Positions 18,380-27,108 are shown, counted from the first letter of the stretch. The stretch: DNA of 42,412 bases from an uncultured Collinsella sp. (GCA_905194675.1 CAJJTG010000017.1:1-42412); one strand, 5' to 3'. Made by a program: numbers and translations. The notes: a model not told the origin generated them from the sequence alone.

Positions 18380-19630
18380 TTACTGGCGCTGTTTGGGCTC
18401 GGTGACGATGGCTCGGACGATGCGGGGGCGATCGGTGAGGTCGTGGACGATGCGCACGTCCGACAGACCCGCTTGGCGGCAGAGCTCGGCCGCAGCGTCG
18501 AGCGCGCCCTCGTAGAGCTCGCAGGCAAAGAGGCCGCCGGCGCGCAACATGTAGGGCGCCGCGTTGAGCAGGCGGCGGAAGATATCGAGGCCGTCGGCAC
18601 CGCCCTCGAGCGCCAGATCGGGCTCAAAGTCCTTGACCTCGTGCGGCAGCGAGCGCATGACATCGGTGGGGATGTAGGGCGGGTTGGAGACGAGTACGTC
18701 AAAGGTGCCCCACTCTTCACGGGGAATGGAGCTCACCAGGTTCGTGAGGCTGAAGGCGACCTCGTCGGACGTGAGGCCAAGCGCATCGCGGTTTTTGGTA
18801 GCAAGGTCGATGGCGCGCGGCTCGATATCGGTAGCAGTGCAGGTGACGTGGCCGCGACGCTCCCAGGCGATCGAGAGCGAGATACAGCCCGTGCCGCAGC
18901 CGACCTCGAGAACGCGGGCAGTGCGGGGCTCGGCTGGGGCAGGCGCAGCGGCATCCTGAGCTGAAACCGTCTCCTGGTCGGCGCCCTCGATGGCGATGTC
19001 GTATTCGTCGAGCTCGGGCTCGGCGGCTTTTGCGGCTTCGGCTTCTGCTGCTTGCGCGGCGGCTTCCTCGGCCTCGCGATCGGCAAGCTCCTCGGCATAG
19101 GCGCGGCTACCGAGCACGTCGCTACCCAGCGCAGCCTCATCGGCGGCCGTCAGGTTGGCAGCACGGCGCTCGGCGGTTGCGCGTTCGTCGGCCAGCGCCG
19201 CCTCAGCTTTGCGGGCCTGCTCGACCTCATCGTTCCAAGGCAGCTCAACACGCTGACGGGCAGCGGCCTCGGGGCTCAGCACCTCGGTATCCAGATAGTT
19301 CAGGACTTCTTCGACGAGCATCTCGGTCTCGGGGCGCGGGATGAGCACGCCGGGGGCGCACGCGACGTCGATCATGCGAAACTGCGTGCTGCCGGTGATG
19401 TACTGCAGCGGCTCGCCTTTGGCGCGACGAACGACGGCCGCGTGCATGGTCTCGAGCTGGGCTGCGTTAAGCGTCTCGTCCATGCGCATATACAAGTCGA
19501 TACGCGCCAGGCCCGTGGCCGCGCACAGCAGCCACTCGGCAGAAAGACGGGGATGCTCCTCGCCGCGCTCGGCCAGGTACTCCTTGGTCCACTCGAGACA
19601 ACGCTTGATGGTCCAAATCTCGTTTGCCAT
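18380..19630 (-). CDS. prmC: Peptide chain release factor N5-glutamine methyltransferase with large acidic insertion
   Basis: Methylates the Gln of the GGQ motif in release factors; its substrate gene prfA is the next gene upstream. 416 aa against about 280 for the family. The N-terminal helical domain (1-110) ends in LIPRPETEMLVEEVLNYLD, and the Rossmann domain starts at LEVGCGTGC (241-249) with the NPPY active-site motif at 316-319. Between them residues about 115-235 are an insertion rich in Ala and Glu (many EAEEAAAQAAEAEA-like runs), probably a long charged helix or disordered linker. The ATG at 19630 follows GGAGGG; the upstream in-frame codons lack a ribosome site. Confidence 0.92.
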   Translation of the reverse strand: MANEIWTIKRCLEWTKEYLAERGEEHPRLSAEWLLCAATGLARIDLYMRMDETLNAAQLETMHAAVVRRAKGEPLQYITGSTQFRMIDVACAPGVLIPRPETEMLVEEVLNYLDTEVLSPEAAARQRVELPWNDEVEQARKAEAALADERATAERRAANLTAADEAALGSDVLGSRAYAEELADREAEEAAAQAAEAEAAKAAEPELDEYDIAIEGADQETVSAQDAAAPAPAEPRTARVLEVGCGTGCISLSIAWERRGHVTCTATDIEPRAIDLATKNRDALGLTSDEVAFSLTNLVSSIPREEWGTFDVLVSNPPYIPTDVMRSLPHEVKDFEPDLALEGGADGLDIFRRLLNAAPYMLRAGGLFACELYEGALDAAAELCRQAGLSDVRIVHDLTDRPRIVRAIVTEPKQRQ

Positions 19631-20073
19631 GGGGCCCTCCCCTCTTAAGCGCCGGACGGCGCGCGAATGTCGGAGCAGATTGTAAGCGAGGCCAGCGCTT
19701 GGCAAGGGGCGATTAAAGGCGATTATCGAGAATCAGCCCAGAATTTTGCTTGGAGCCTGCCTAGAGTGTTCATTCGTCGACGTCTAAATCTGCATCCGTC
19801 AAGCTTTTGGCAAGGTTGCCCCAAAACTGACCAATATCTAACCAAGAACTTGCCACATCGCTTGACGCACGACCCATCAAAAATCGCCCCGCGATTTCTT
19901 GGACGTTTTTTCGAGCAATATTTTCAATTGCAGATGCATGCCGTTAATTGCTTTAAGCAGGTAAGCAGCTCAAAGGCCATCAAAACCGATTGAACAACAT
20001 CTCAAAGCAATGTCCCCAATGACTCCCTACGGATCATTTGACAACCAAGGAAACGCCGATGTTTTGGCAATGC
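19631..20073. other. Gene-free stretch between prmC and the repeat after prfA
   Basis: About 440 bp with no convincing gene on either strand. A plus-strand frame from 19667 to 19993 is open, but its product resembles nothing I know and its start overlaps the prmC leader. The base composition is lower in GC than the flanking genes. No clear promoter, terminator or direct repeat was found here beyond the element that follows at 20074. Confidence 0.5.
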
Positions 20074-20219
20074 CAGCGAGCGACGTCCAGAGCGAACAAG
20101 TTGGCATGAAAAAGGCAAGGCATAGACCTTCTGGTCATGCCTTGCCTTTTGAATGACAAATTGTCGCTCTGGACGGCGCGCAGCGTCGGCTGGTCCGCCG
20201 TTCGGTAGAACGGCGGAAC
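20074..20219 (-). repeat. Dispersed structured repeat, copy 2 (3' end of prfA)
   Basis: Same element as at 4532-4678. Stem bases differ from copy 1 in matched pairs: outer arms CCAGAGCGA / TCGCTCTGG, inner stem GGCAAGGCAT / ATGCCTTGCC, stop-proximal hairpin TCCGCCGTTC / GAACGGCGGA. It abuts the prfA stop codon. The inner stem with flanking A and T runs should terminate transcription. Confidence 0.87.
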
Positions 20220-21287
20220 TTAGACTGCCTGTGCCAGCTTCTCGGCACGCTCGGCGGCGGCGAGCGCCTCGATGACGGTGCCGAGCTGGTCGCCCAGGAG
20301 GACGCCATTGTAGGTGGAGTTGAAACCGATGCGGTGATCGGTCACGCGGTCCTGGGGCTGGTTGTAGGTACGGATCTTCTCGGAACGGTTGCCGTGGCCG
20401 ATCTGGCTCTGGCGCTCGGCACCGAGCTCTGCCTGCTGCTTCTCGAGCTCCATCTCGTACAGACGGGCGCGCAGCATCTGCATGCAGACTTCGCGGTTCT
20501 GGATCTGGGAGCGCTGTTCCTGCGACTGCACCACGGTGTTGGTGGGCAGGTGGGTGATGCGCACGGCGGAATAAGTGGTGTTAACGCACTGACCGCCAGG
20601 ACCGGAGGCGCAGTAGGTGTCGATGCGCAGGTCGGACTGGTTGATCTGGACGTCGATCTCCTCGGCTTCGGGAAGTACGGCGACGGTCGCCGTGGAGGTC
20701 TGGATACGGCCCTGGGACTCGGTCTTGGGAACGCGCTGGACGCGGTGCACGCCGGACTCGAACTTCATGACGGAGTAGACGCGGTCGCCCTCGACCTTGA
20801 ACTCGATGGACTTAAAGCCGCCGGCCTCGCTGGGGCTGGAGTCGAGCACGGTGGTCTTCCAGCCGCGCGACTCGCAGAAGCGCTGATACATCTTGTACAG
20901 ATCGCCGGCAAAGATAGCCGCCTCGTCGCCACCGGCGGCGGAGCGAATCTCGACGATGGTGTTCTTGTCGTCGTTGGGGTCGCTCGGGATGAGCATGTAC
21001 TTAATGTCTTCCTCGAGCTGGGGAAGCTTGGCCTCGTTTTCGGAGATGTCCATCTGGAGCATCTCCTTCTCATCGGCATCGGTGGTATCGTGCAGCATTT
21101 CCTTGGCAGCCTCGATGTCATCGAGCGCGCCGATGTACTCGCGCGAGGCGGCAATGAGGTCGGACTGGTGCGCGTACTCCTTGTTGAGACGCGTGAACTC
21201 CTTGATATCGGAGGCGACGGCCGGGTCGGAAAGCTTCTTCTCGAGTTCCTCGTAGGCCTTGATAATCTTTTCGAGCTTGTCGCGCAT
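20220..21287 (-). CDS. prfA: Peptide chain release factor 1
   Basis: RF1, 355 aa, reads UAA and UAG and triggers peptide release. The catalytic GGQ is at 231-233 (GPGGQCVNTTYSAVR), with Cys after the Gln where many bacteria have His or Gly. The stop-codon-reading tripeptide is PKT in RVPKTESQG (187-189), a PxT motif as expected for RF1. Coiled N-terminal domain 1-100. The ATG at 21287 has AAGGAG upstream. The PrmC methyltransferase gene follows, but 589 bp lie between prfA stop and prmC start, including repeat copy 2, so they are not tightly coupled. Confidence 0.96.
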   Translation of the reverse strand: MRDKLEKIIKAYEELEKKLSDPAVASDIKEFTRLNKEYAHQSDLIAASREYIGALDDIEAAKEMLHDTTDADEKEMLQMDISENEAKLPQLEEDIKYMLIPSDPNDDKNTIVEIRSAAGGDEAAIFAGDLYKMYQRFCESRGWKTTVLDSSPSEAGGFKSIEFKVEGDRVYSVMKFESGVHRVQRVPKTESQGRIQTSTATVAVLPEAEEIDVQINQSDLRIDTYCASGPGGQCVNTTYSAVRITHLPTNTVVQSQEQRSQIQNREVCMQMLRARLYEMELEKQQAELGAERQSQIGHGNRSEKIRTYNQPQDRVTDHRIGFNSTYNGVLLGDQLGTVIEALAAAERAEKLAQAV

Positions 21288-21496
21288 GGCGGGACTCCTT
21301 TATATGCGTGAAGGTGAAAATCGGCAGAGCTGATGGGGCGCACGGCGCCACTGCGGGGGTAAGCCCAGCTAGAACATGTCGATCTTCAGATACATGCGCA
21401 TCCCTTCGCGTATGGGGTACATAGTTGCGGTCTAACCCATACATGATAGCGTGCGCAGGCAAACCTGCATATAACCCGCACGGAATGAGTGGACGT

Positions 21497-21550
21497 AGCC
21501 GTTGGGGACGTTCCTTAACGGCTAGTCGTTTAAGAACATCCCCAACGGCT
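21497..21550. repeat. Inverted repeat downstream of the M20 peptidase gene
   Basis: Arms 21497-21518 and 21529-21550 pair as AGCCGTTGGGGA / TCCCCAACGGCT plus an inner GTTC-TTAA / TTAAGAAC block, with a few mismatches and a 10-bp centre. It lies about 30 bp past the M20 peptidase stop on the minus strand and may act as a transcript end or stabiliser; it has no long T run. Confidence 0.7.
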
Positions 21551-21578
21551 AACAAAGGAAGCGTCGCTTTGTCACATT

Positions 21579-22994
21579 CTAGAGCGTTTGAAGCAGGGCG
21601 ATGAGGAAGCGAACACCCTGGAGGTAGGCGCGGCGGGTGATGCGCTCGTTGGTGCCGTGGACGCCGCGGTCGCACTCGTCATCGTCGACCACAAACGCCG
21701 AAAAACGAATGCATTCGGAGCAAATGTGCTGGTAGTTGGCAGCGTCGGTCGCGCCGATCACGGTCGAGGGGACAATCGCCAACGGCTCGGATGATCCGTT
21801 TTCCTCCGTCCCCTTTGGATCGCGGAAATAGCGGGCGGCGATGGAGCGAACCGCCTCGAGGCCGGGACCACCGATACGCGGGGACGGCGAGGGCTCGGAG
21901 CTGCCGGGGCCCAGCTCCACTTCGACACGACCGGCAAGGTCCGCCGCGGCAGTTGCCTCACGGCAGCGCGCCACAACATCGGCCACGCTCGTGCCTTCGA
22001 GCATGCGGAAGTTAATGTTGACCCACATATCCTGCGGCATTACGTTGGCACCGGCACTGCCGCCCTCGATCTGCGTGGGCGCGCAGGTGGTCGTCACCAG
22101 CGGATAGAGCTTCTTGCTGGCGAGGCAATCGCGGACAATGGCGCCGCCGTTGGCGGCAATTTCATCGGCCGTGTAGAGCCCCAGCTCGACGAGCTGGGCG
22201 GCAAGCAAGTCGGTCACGCGCGTCGGCCACTCGATATCGCAGATTGCGGTGGTGGCACGGCTCAACACCTCGAGCGACGTGCCGCCGTAGGGATTGGAAG
22301 AATGTCCACCCGCGCTCTTTGTCTTGAGCACAATGTCGGCATAACCTTTCTCAGCCAGGTCGGCGTGCATAAGCCAACCCTCGCCCGCACTGTACTCGGC
22401 AGCCGGAACGATGCGGTAGTCGCCCTCGTCGATCAGGTACTCGAGCTCAACGCCGCGCTCCTCGAGCGCGCGGCCGATGGCGCCTGCGCCGTACTGCGTC
22501 GTCTCCTCGTCCTGGCCAAAGGCCAGGAGCAGTGTGCGCTCGTGCTGCCAACCGTGCGCCAGCGCATACTCGACCGCTTCGAGAATGCCTGCGACCTGGT
22601 CCTTCATGTCGATCGCGCCGCGGCCCCAGATGTAGGTATCGTCCACGTGCCCGCTAAAGGGGGCGTGCGTCCAATCGGCCTCGGTACCCGGCACCACGGG
22701 GACCACGTCCATGTGGCCCATGAGCATAACGGGCTTGAGAGCGAGGTCGGAGCCGGCAAGCGTCACCAATAGCGAATGGTCGATGAGCTCGACCTCGCCC
22801 GCCGCGAACACGCGCGGCCAGGCCTGCTGCATATAGGCGCGCAGGTCGTCGAACGGCTGCCAGTCCACCGCCTCGGCATCCATGCTCGAGATGGTCGGAA
22901 ACGACAGCACGCGACCCAAGCGCTCGCTCGCGCCAGCTTCGTCCAAATCGGCAAAATCATCCTCATGCGCAAAGAAGCGCCAAACCTCGGCCAT
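21579..22994 (-). CDS. M20 family zinc carboxypeptidase/aminoacylase
   Basis: 471-aa M20A-type metallopeptidase. Zinc and catalytic residues: His94 and Asp96 in MGHMDVVPV, Asp129 in GRGAIDMKD, Glu163/164 in GQDEETTQ; a late His lies in DAANYQHICSE. The lid domain is at about 230-350 (TKSAGGHSSNPYGG). The overall type is like yeast CPS1 and other long M20 enzymes that hydrolyse N-blocked or short peptides. GGATG precedes the ATG. It is the fourth gene in line after the ABC importer, 72 bp past the ATPase, so it probably acts on what that importer brings in. Exact substrate unknown. Confidence 0.88.
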   Translation of the reverse strand: MAEVWRFFAHEDDFADLDEAGASERLGRVLSFPTISSMDAEAVDWQPFDDLRAYMQQAWPRVFAAGEVELIDHSLLVTLAGSDLALKPVMLMGHMDVVPVVPGTEADWTHAPFSGHVDDTYIWGRGAIDMKDQVAGILEAVEYALAHGWQHERTLLLAFGQDEETTQYGAGAIGRALEERGVELEYLIDEGDYRIVPAAEYSAGEGWLMHADLAEKGYADIVLKTKSAGGHSSNPYGGTSLEVLSRATTAICDIEWPTRVTDLLAAQLVELGLYTADEIAANGGAIVRDCLASKKLYPLVTTTCAPTQIEGGSAGANVMPQDMWVNINFRMLEGTSVADVVARCREATAAADLAGRVEVELGPGSSEPSPSPRIGGPGLEAVRSIAARYFRDPKGTEENGSSEPLAIVPSTVIGATDAANYQHICSECIRFSAFVVDDDECDRGVHGTNERITRRAYLQGVRFLIALLQTL

Positions 22995-23018
22995 GACATC
23001 CTTTCGATTGTGATGACG

Positions 23019-23043
23019 AGGGCCGCCCCACCGGAGCGGCCCT
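23019..23043. other. Hairpin between ABC ATPase and M20 peptidase genes
   Basis: Perfect 8-bp arms (AGGGCCGC / GCGGCCCT) with a 9-nt loop and no T run. It could reduce read-through or protect the upstream message, changing the ratio of importer to peptidase. Confidence 0.6.
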
Positions 23044-23066
23044 GCTACATAAGCGTTTGCGGTCGG

Positions 23067-23852
23067 TTATTTGTCCTCGAGATAACGCGAGAGGAACTCG
23101 CGAGTGCGCTGGTGCTTGGGATTGCCGAAGAGCTCGGCCGGCGCGGCGTCCTCGAGCACCACGCCCTTGTCCATAAAGACCACGCGATCGGACACCGTGC
23201 GGGCAAAGGCCATCTCGTGCGTGACGACGACCATGGTCATGCCATCGGCAGCGAGCTTGCGCATGACCTCGAGCACCTCTCCCACGATCTCGGGGTCGAG
23301 TGCGGAGGTCGGCTCGTCGAACAGCATGATCTGCGGATTCATGCACAGGGCACGGGCGATGGCCACGCGCTGTTTTTGACCACCGGACAGGCGGCCCACG
23401 GCGGCGTGCGCGAACTTTTCGAGCCCCACGCTCGTCAGATGCTCCATCGCGACTTTCTCGGCCTCGGTCTTGCTCATCTTTTTGAGCGTGACGGGCGCGA
23501 GCGTGCAGTTGTCGAGCACATCCATGTTGTTGAATAGGTTGAAGCCCTGGAACACCATGCCGATGTCCTCGCGCAGCTTGTTGATATTGCAGCGCTCGGC
23601 CGTGAGGTCCTGGCCATGGAACCAGATATGGCCCGCGTCCGGGGTCTCGAGCAGGTTGAGGCAGCGCAGGAAGGTCGACTTACCCGAGCCCGAGGCGCCG
23701 ATGATGGTGACGACCTCGCCGGGATTAACGGACAGGTCGATGCCCTTGAGTACCTCGAGCGAGCCGAAGCTCTTGCGCAGACCCTCGACGCGGATAAGCG
23801 GCTCTTTAGTTTGTGCAGCGGTCACAGCGCCGGTGGTAGTGGTATCTGCCAT
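23067..23852 (-). CDS. Amino-acid ABC transporter ATP-binding protein (GlnQ/HisP type)
   Basis: 261-aa ATPase of a polar amino-acid importer. Walker A GASGSGKST, Q-loop VFQGFNLFNNM, signature LSGGQKQR, Walker B IMLFDEPTSALD and the switch His in VVVTHEMAFA are all intact. The first 18 residues (ADTTTTGAVTAAQTKEP) form a small extra leader. The ATG at 23852 is chosen for its GAGGAG; the frame is open upstream into the permease end. It lies 22 bp after the permease. Confidence 0.93.
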   Translation of the reverse strand: MADTTTTGAVTAAQTKEPLIRVEGLRKSFGSLEVLKGIDLSVNPGEVVTIIGASGSGKSTFLRCLNLLETPDAGHIWFHGQDLTAERCNINKLREDIGMVFQGFNLFNNMDVLDNCTLAPVTLKKMSKTEAEKVAMEHLTSVGLEKFAHAAVGRLSGGQKQRVAIARALCMNPQIMLFDEPTSALDPEIVGEVLEVMRKLAADGMTMVVVTHEMAFARTVSDRVVFMDKGVVLEDAAPAELFGNPKHQRTREFLSRYLEDK

Positions 23853-23874
23853 GATGATTCTCCTCGTCTTGCGC

Positions 23875-25023
23875 CTAGTTGGAGCTGGGCAGTGTGGCCG
23901 GAGCCTCGGCGCCGAGCTTTTTGCCAAAGGCCTCGAGCAGGCGGCTCGCCACAAGCGTCAGGATCAGGTAGACCACGAGCGCCACGCAGTAGACCTCCAT
24001 CTGGCGGTAGTACACGCCGGCGACGGTGGTGGTGGCGTACATGAGGTCGAACACGCCGATGACCGAAAGCACCGACGAGTCCTTGATGTTGATGATGAGC
24101 TCGTTGGTGAGCGCCGGAATCGCGTTTTTAATGCCCTGGGGGAACACGACTTTGCGCATGGCCTGCCACTGCGACAGACCCAGCGAGCGCGCTGCCTCGG
24201 CCTGGCCGGAATCGATGGACTCGATGCCGCCGCGCAGGACCTCCATCATGTAGGCGGTGGAGTTGAGCGAGATGGTGACGAGGCCGGCGGTGAAGGTGCT
24301 CCAAATCTGGTTGGCCTGGGCGGTCTCGAAGCCCATACCGCGCAAAACGGTGAAGCCCGCGTAATAGATGAGCAGGCCCTGGACCATCATGGGCGTGCCG
24401 CGCACGATGGTGGAGTAGACGGTCGCAAAGCCGCGGCCGATACTCTTAAAGAAGCGCACCAGGTCGTTATCCACGCGGTCAAACGTCTGAATACGCAGGA
24501 ACACAAAGAGCAGTGCCAGGAAAAAGGCGATGACCGTGCCGAAGGTGGCAAGCGCGATGGTGATCTCGATACCGCGAATGAAGAAGTCGCCGCTCTTGTA
24601 GGTCATGTAGACCAGGCTCGACAAAAAGTCGCTGGGGTTGGAGTCCGAGACAATGCTCACCTGTACCAGGTCGATAAACGACATGACGCAGCGGTCGATG
24701 AAGAAGATCGCCGCGATGGCAACCACGACATAGCTGCCCAGGCGCGCGCCGCGACGGCAACGCTCGGATGCAAACGGCGACTTTTGGCGATAGTCATTCC
24801 AATGCATGAGCTTGGTGACGAGCGCTGCCGCCGATACGACAATCCAAGCCCACAGAATCGCCCAGAGGCAGTCCTGGAACACACCCGTGGGCGCCAAGAA
24901 GCTCAGCGGCGTGGGGTTGCGCTGACTAAACGCCAGACCGAGCGCCGCGATAACGCTCGCGCCCAGGTATACATAACGGTGGTCGGCCTTGATAAAGGAG
25001 GCCAGACGATTAATGGCTTTCAT
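23875..25023 (-). CDS. Amino-acid ABC transporter permease with extended N-terminus
   Basis: 382 aa, longer than the usual 220-250 for HisM/GlnP-type permeases. The C-terminal 230 residues are the transporter fold with the EAA loop GQAEAARSLGLSQWQAMRKVVFPQ-like signature (shown here in two parts: GQAEAARSLGLSQW, then RKVVFPQG). The first 150 residues add three or four extra membrane segments (YLGASVIAALGLAF, LWAILWAWIVVSAAAL, GSYVVVAIAAIFFI) of unknown role. GGGAGG precedes the ATG at 25023, which is 10 bp after the substrate-binding protein stop. Confidence 0.9.
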   Translation of the reverse strand: MKAINRLASFIKADHRYVYLGASVIAALGLAFSQRNPTPLSFLAPTGVFQDCLWAILWAWIVVSAAALVTKLMHWNDYRQKSPFASERCRRGARLGSYVVVAIAAIFFIDRCVMSFIDLVQVSIVSDSNPSDFLSSLVYMTYKSGDFFIRGIEITIALATFGTVIAFFLALLFVFLRIQTFDRVDNDLVRFFKSIGRGFATVYSTIVRGTPMMVQGLLIYYAGFTVLRGMGFETAQANQIWSTFTAGLVTISLNSTAYMMEVLRGGIESIDSGQAEAARSLGLSQWQAMRKVVFPQGIKNAIPALTNELIINIKDSSVLSVIGVFDLMYATTTVAGVYYRQMEVYCVALVVYLILTLVASRLLEAFGKKLGAEAPATLPSSN

Positions 25024-25032
25024 GCTGCCTCC

Positions 25033-25959
25033 CTATGCCGGCTGACGGTCGAGGCACGCGTCCCACATTTGGTCGCGCTCCTCTTGGCTAATGCCCTTGA
25101 GCGTCTTATCGATAAGTTTGAGCAGCTTGTCCGAGCCCTTGCGGCAGCCGACGTTTGCCGTGACCTCCTGCTTAAAGCCCTCGCCCTCGGCAAATTGAAT
25201 CGGCACGATACCCGGGTTTTGGGCCATATAGCCCTTCTCGTTCTCGGTGTTGTAGGTCACGGCGTCGCAGGTGCCCTGCAGCAGGTTCGAAAACACCGTG
25301 GGCACCGAATCGACCGGATTCTTGTGAACGACGCCCGGGATCTCGTCGATGACGGTATCGAGCATCGTGTCCTTTTGGCCGAGCACCGTGGCGCCGCTAA
25401 AGTCGCTGAGCTTGGTCGCGTTTTGGTAGGGCGAGCCCTCTTTTACGAACAGGCCAAAGTAGCCGATAAAGTACGGGTCGGAAAAACCGACGGACTCCTC
25501 GCGCTCGGGCGTAGCACTCATGCCGGCGATGATAAGGTCGATCTGGCCGTTGTTGAGCGAATCGATGAGGCCCGAGAAGCTCTGTTTGACGGCAACGGGC
25601 TCGCCGCCAAGGGCCTTGCAGACGATCTTTGCGATCTGAACATCATAGCCATCGGCGTAAGCGCCCTGCACGTTGTCGATGGGGATGGTGTACTCGCTGG
25701 CCTCGGAGACCTGCCAGTTGTATGGGGCGTAGGCCGCCTCCATGCCAATACGAATCTTGTCCTTGCCGATCACGGAATCGGACAGGTCGTCGCGGCCGCC
25801 GCCCGTGGTGGTCTGGACCACCTTGAGCGTGGACGGGCGCTGGCAGCCGGCAAGTGCGCCGGCGACGACAGAAGCGCTCGCAGCGAGAGCGCTACCCAAA
25901 AAGATGCGACGGCTGCATACCGGCTGGGCCTGCATGTCGCGCTGTTGTCGAGATTGCAT
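25033..25959 (-). CDS. Amino-acid ABC transporter substrate-binding lipoprotein (Tat-type signal)
   Basis: 308-aa SBP family 3 protein. The N-terminus carries a twin-Arg motif (CSRRIFLG, Arg17/18), a hydrophobic stretch and a lipobox ending LAGC with Cys39, so it is probably a Tat-exported lipoprotein. The mature part has the family pattern IRIGMEAAYAPYNW, GYDVQIAKIVCKALG, IDLIIAGMSATPEREESVGFS, typical for polar amino acids. The ATG at 25959 has GGAAGG upstream; the frame remains open upstream into the repeat at 26094, which is not coding. First gene of the importer-peptidase operon. Confidence 0.9.
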   Translation of the reverse strand: MQSRQQRDMQAQPVCSRRIFLGSALAASASVVAGALAGCQRPSTLKVVQTTTGGGRDDLSDSVIGKDKIRIGMEAAYAPYNWQVSEASEYTIPIDNVQGAYADGYDVQIAKIVCKALGGEPVAVKQSFSGLIDSLNNGQIDLIIAGMSATPEREESVGFSDPYFIGYFGLFVKEGSPYQNATKLSDFSGATVLGQKDTMLDTVIDEIPGVVHKNPVDSVPTVFSNLLQGTCDAVTYNTENEKGYMAQNPGIVPIQFAEGEGFKQEVTANVGCRKGSDKLLKLIDKTLKGISQEERDQMWDACLDRQPA

Positions 25960-26093
25960 CTGGTGCCTTCCCAATTTCGTTTTGCTGACAATAAGACAGG
26001 ATATACGCCCGCAACCAGCAGCGCGGCATGTGCGCGAAAAATTAATAGACACACGAGGACGATTGGCGCAAAGCAACCTGCCCCATGTACCAC

Positions 26094-26210
26094 TTGGCAT
26101 GAAAAAGGCAAGGCATAGACCTTCTGGTCATGCCTTGCCTTTTGAATGACAAATTGTCGCTCTGGGTGGCGCGCAGCGTCGACCGGTCCGTCGTTCGTTA
26201 GAACGGCGGA
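26094..26210 (-). repeat. Dispersed structured repeat, copy 3 (3' end of epimerase gene, left arm lost)
   Basis: Matches the 4532 and 20074 elements from TTGGCATG onward (inner stem GGCAAGGCAT / ATGCCTTGCC, then GACAAATTGTCGCTCTGG and the stop-proximal hairpin CCGTCGTTC / GAACGGCGG). The outer left arm is missing or diverged. It ends 4 bp from the stop codon of the minus-strand epimerase-like gene. Confidence 0.85.
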
Positions 26211-26214
26211 ACCT

Positions 26215-27108
26215 CTAGAGCAGGGTAACGCTAAAGCTGCGAACGTCCGTCTCACCCGGTGCCAAGGTAATGGTGTTGACCTTGTGCTCAAAGACGTCGT
26301 CCTCGGTGTCCATGGTGGTGTGGCCGGTCCAGGGCTCGAGCGCCACAAACGGGGCGTCGTTGGCGGCAGACCACACGCCGATGTACTTAAAGCCCTCAAA
26401 GTCGATCTTGACGCCGTGGCCCGACTTGCGGCCGCGCAGCGTGAGCGTGGAACCCGGGACATCGGTGAACATGATGGCATCGTTATCGAAGCTGCGGTGC
26501 GTGATGGGCAGCACGTCCGAGTTATCGGGAGCCTTGTAGCTGCCCTCGAACGTCATAAGACCGTCGGGCGTGATGATGGGGGCCTCGTTAGTCCAAGCCT
26601 CGGTAAACGCCAGCTCGTAATCCTCGAACGCCTCGTCTTCGGCACCGGGGGCGGGCACGTTGAATGCAGGATGACCGCCCACCGAGAACGGCAGGGCCAC
26701 GTCGCCGGTGTTGGTGACGGCAAAGGTCTGCGTGAGCGTGGCGTCGCCGGTCAGGGCATAGGTCATGTTGAGCTTAAAGTGGAACGGGAACGCCTTGAGC
26801 GACTCGGGCGTGTCAGTGATCTCGTACGTTACCGAGGAGCCGTCCTCCGAAACCTCGACCAACTTGTGCTCGACGATGCGAGCGAGTCCGTGGCGCGGCA
26901 TCTCGCAGGTGCCGGCCGCAGATGTCGCCATGTTGTTGCGCAGCGATCCCACGATGGGGAACAGGATAGGCGCATGCTTGCCCCAAAAGGCCGGGTCGCC
27001 CTGCCACAGATACTCGTTGCCGTTGAGGGCAAGGCTCGTGAGCTGGGCGCCCATGGAATCGATGGCCGCGATGAGGCCGCCGCGCTTGATGGTAGTGACG
27101 GTGGACAT
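26215..27108 (-). CDS. Aldose 1-epimerase family protein (LacX type)
   Basis: 297-aa galactose-mutarotase-like beta-sandwich protein, of the group related to LacX/YeaD that act on free or phosphorylated sugars. Conserved blocks: GAQLTSLALNGNEYLWQGDP, FPIVGSLRNN, PRHGLARI (His near 70), SVGGHPAFNVP with the second active-site His, and the C-terminal ALEPWTGHTT. The ATG at 27108 has GGAGGAAG. It is a single gene with repeat copy 3 at its 3' end as a probable terminator. True substrate unknown. Confidence 0.88.
   Translation of the reverse strand: MSTVTTIKRGGLIAAIDSMGAQLTSLALNGNEYLWQGDPAFWGKHAPILFPIVGSLRNNMATSAAGTCEMPRHGLARIVEHKLVEVSEDGSSVTYEITDTPESLKAFPFHFKLNMTYALTGDATLTQTFAVTNTGDVALPFSVGGHPAFNVPAPGAEDEAFEDYELAFTEAWTNEAPIITPDGLMTFEGSYKAPDNSDVLPITHRSFDNDAIMFTDVPGSTLTLRGRKSGHGVKIDFEGFKYIGVWSAANDAPFVALEPWTGHTTMDTEDDVFEHKVNTITLAPGETDVRSFSVTLL

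Noticed and set aside
19667..19993. A 108-codon plus-strand frame between prmC and prfA
   Set aside because: No ribosome site, no recognisable motif, and composition unlike the neighbouring genes; more likely non-coding.
23470..26118. An 882-codon open frame on the plus strand opposite the ABC importer genes
   Set aside because: It lies antisense to three well-supported transporter genes, its product is a low-complexity Arg/His/Gly/Ala sequence without motifs, and long antisense frames are expected at this GC content.
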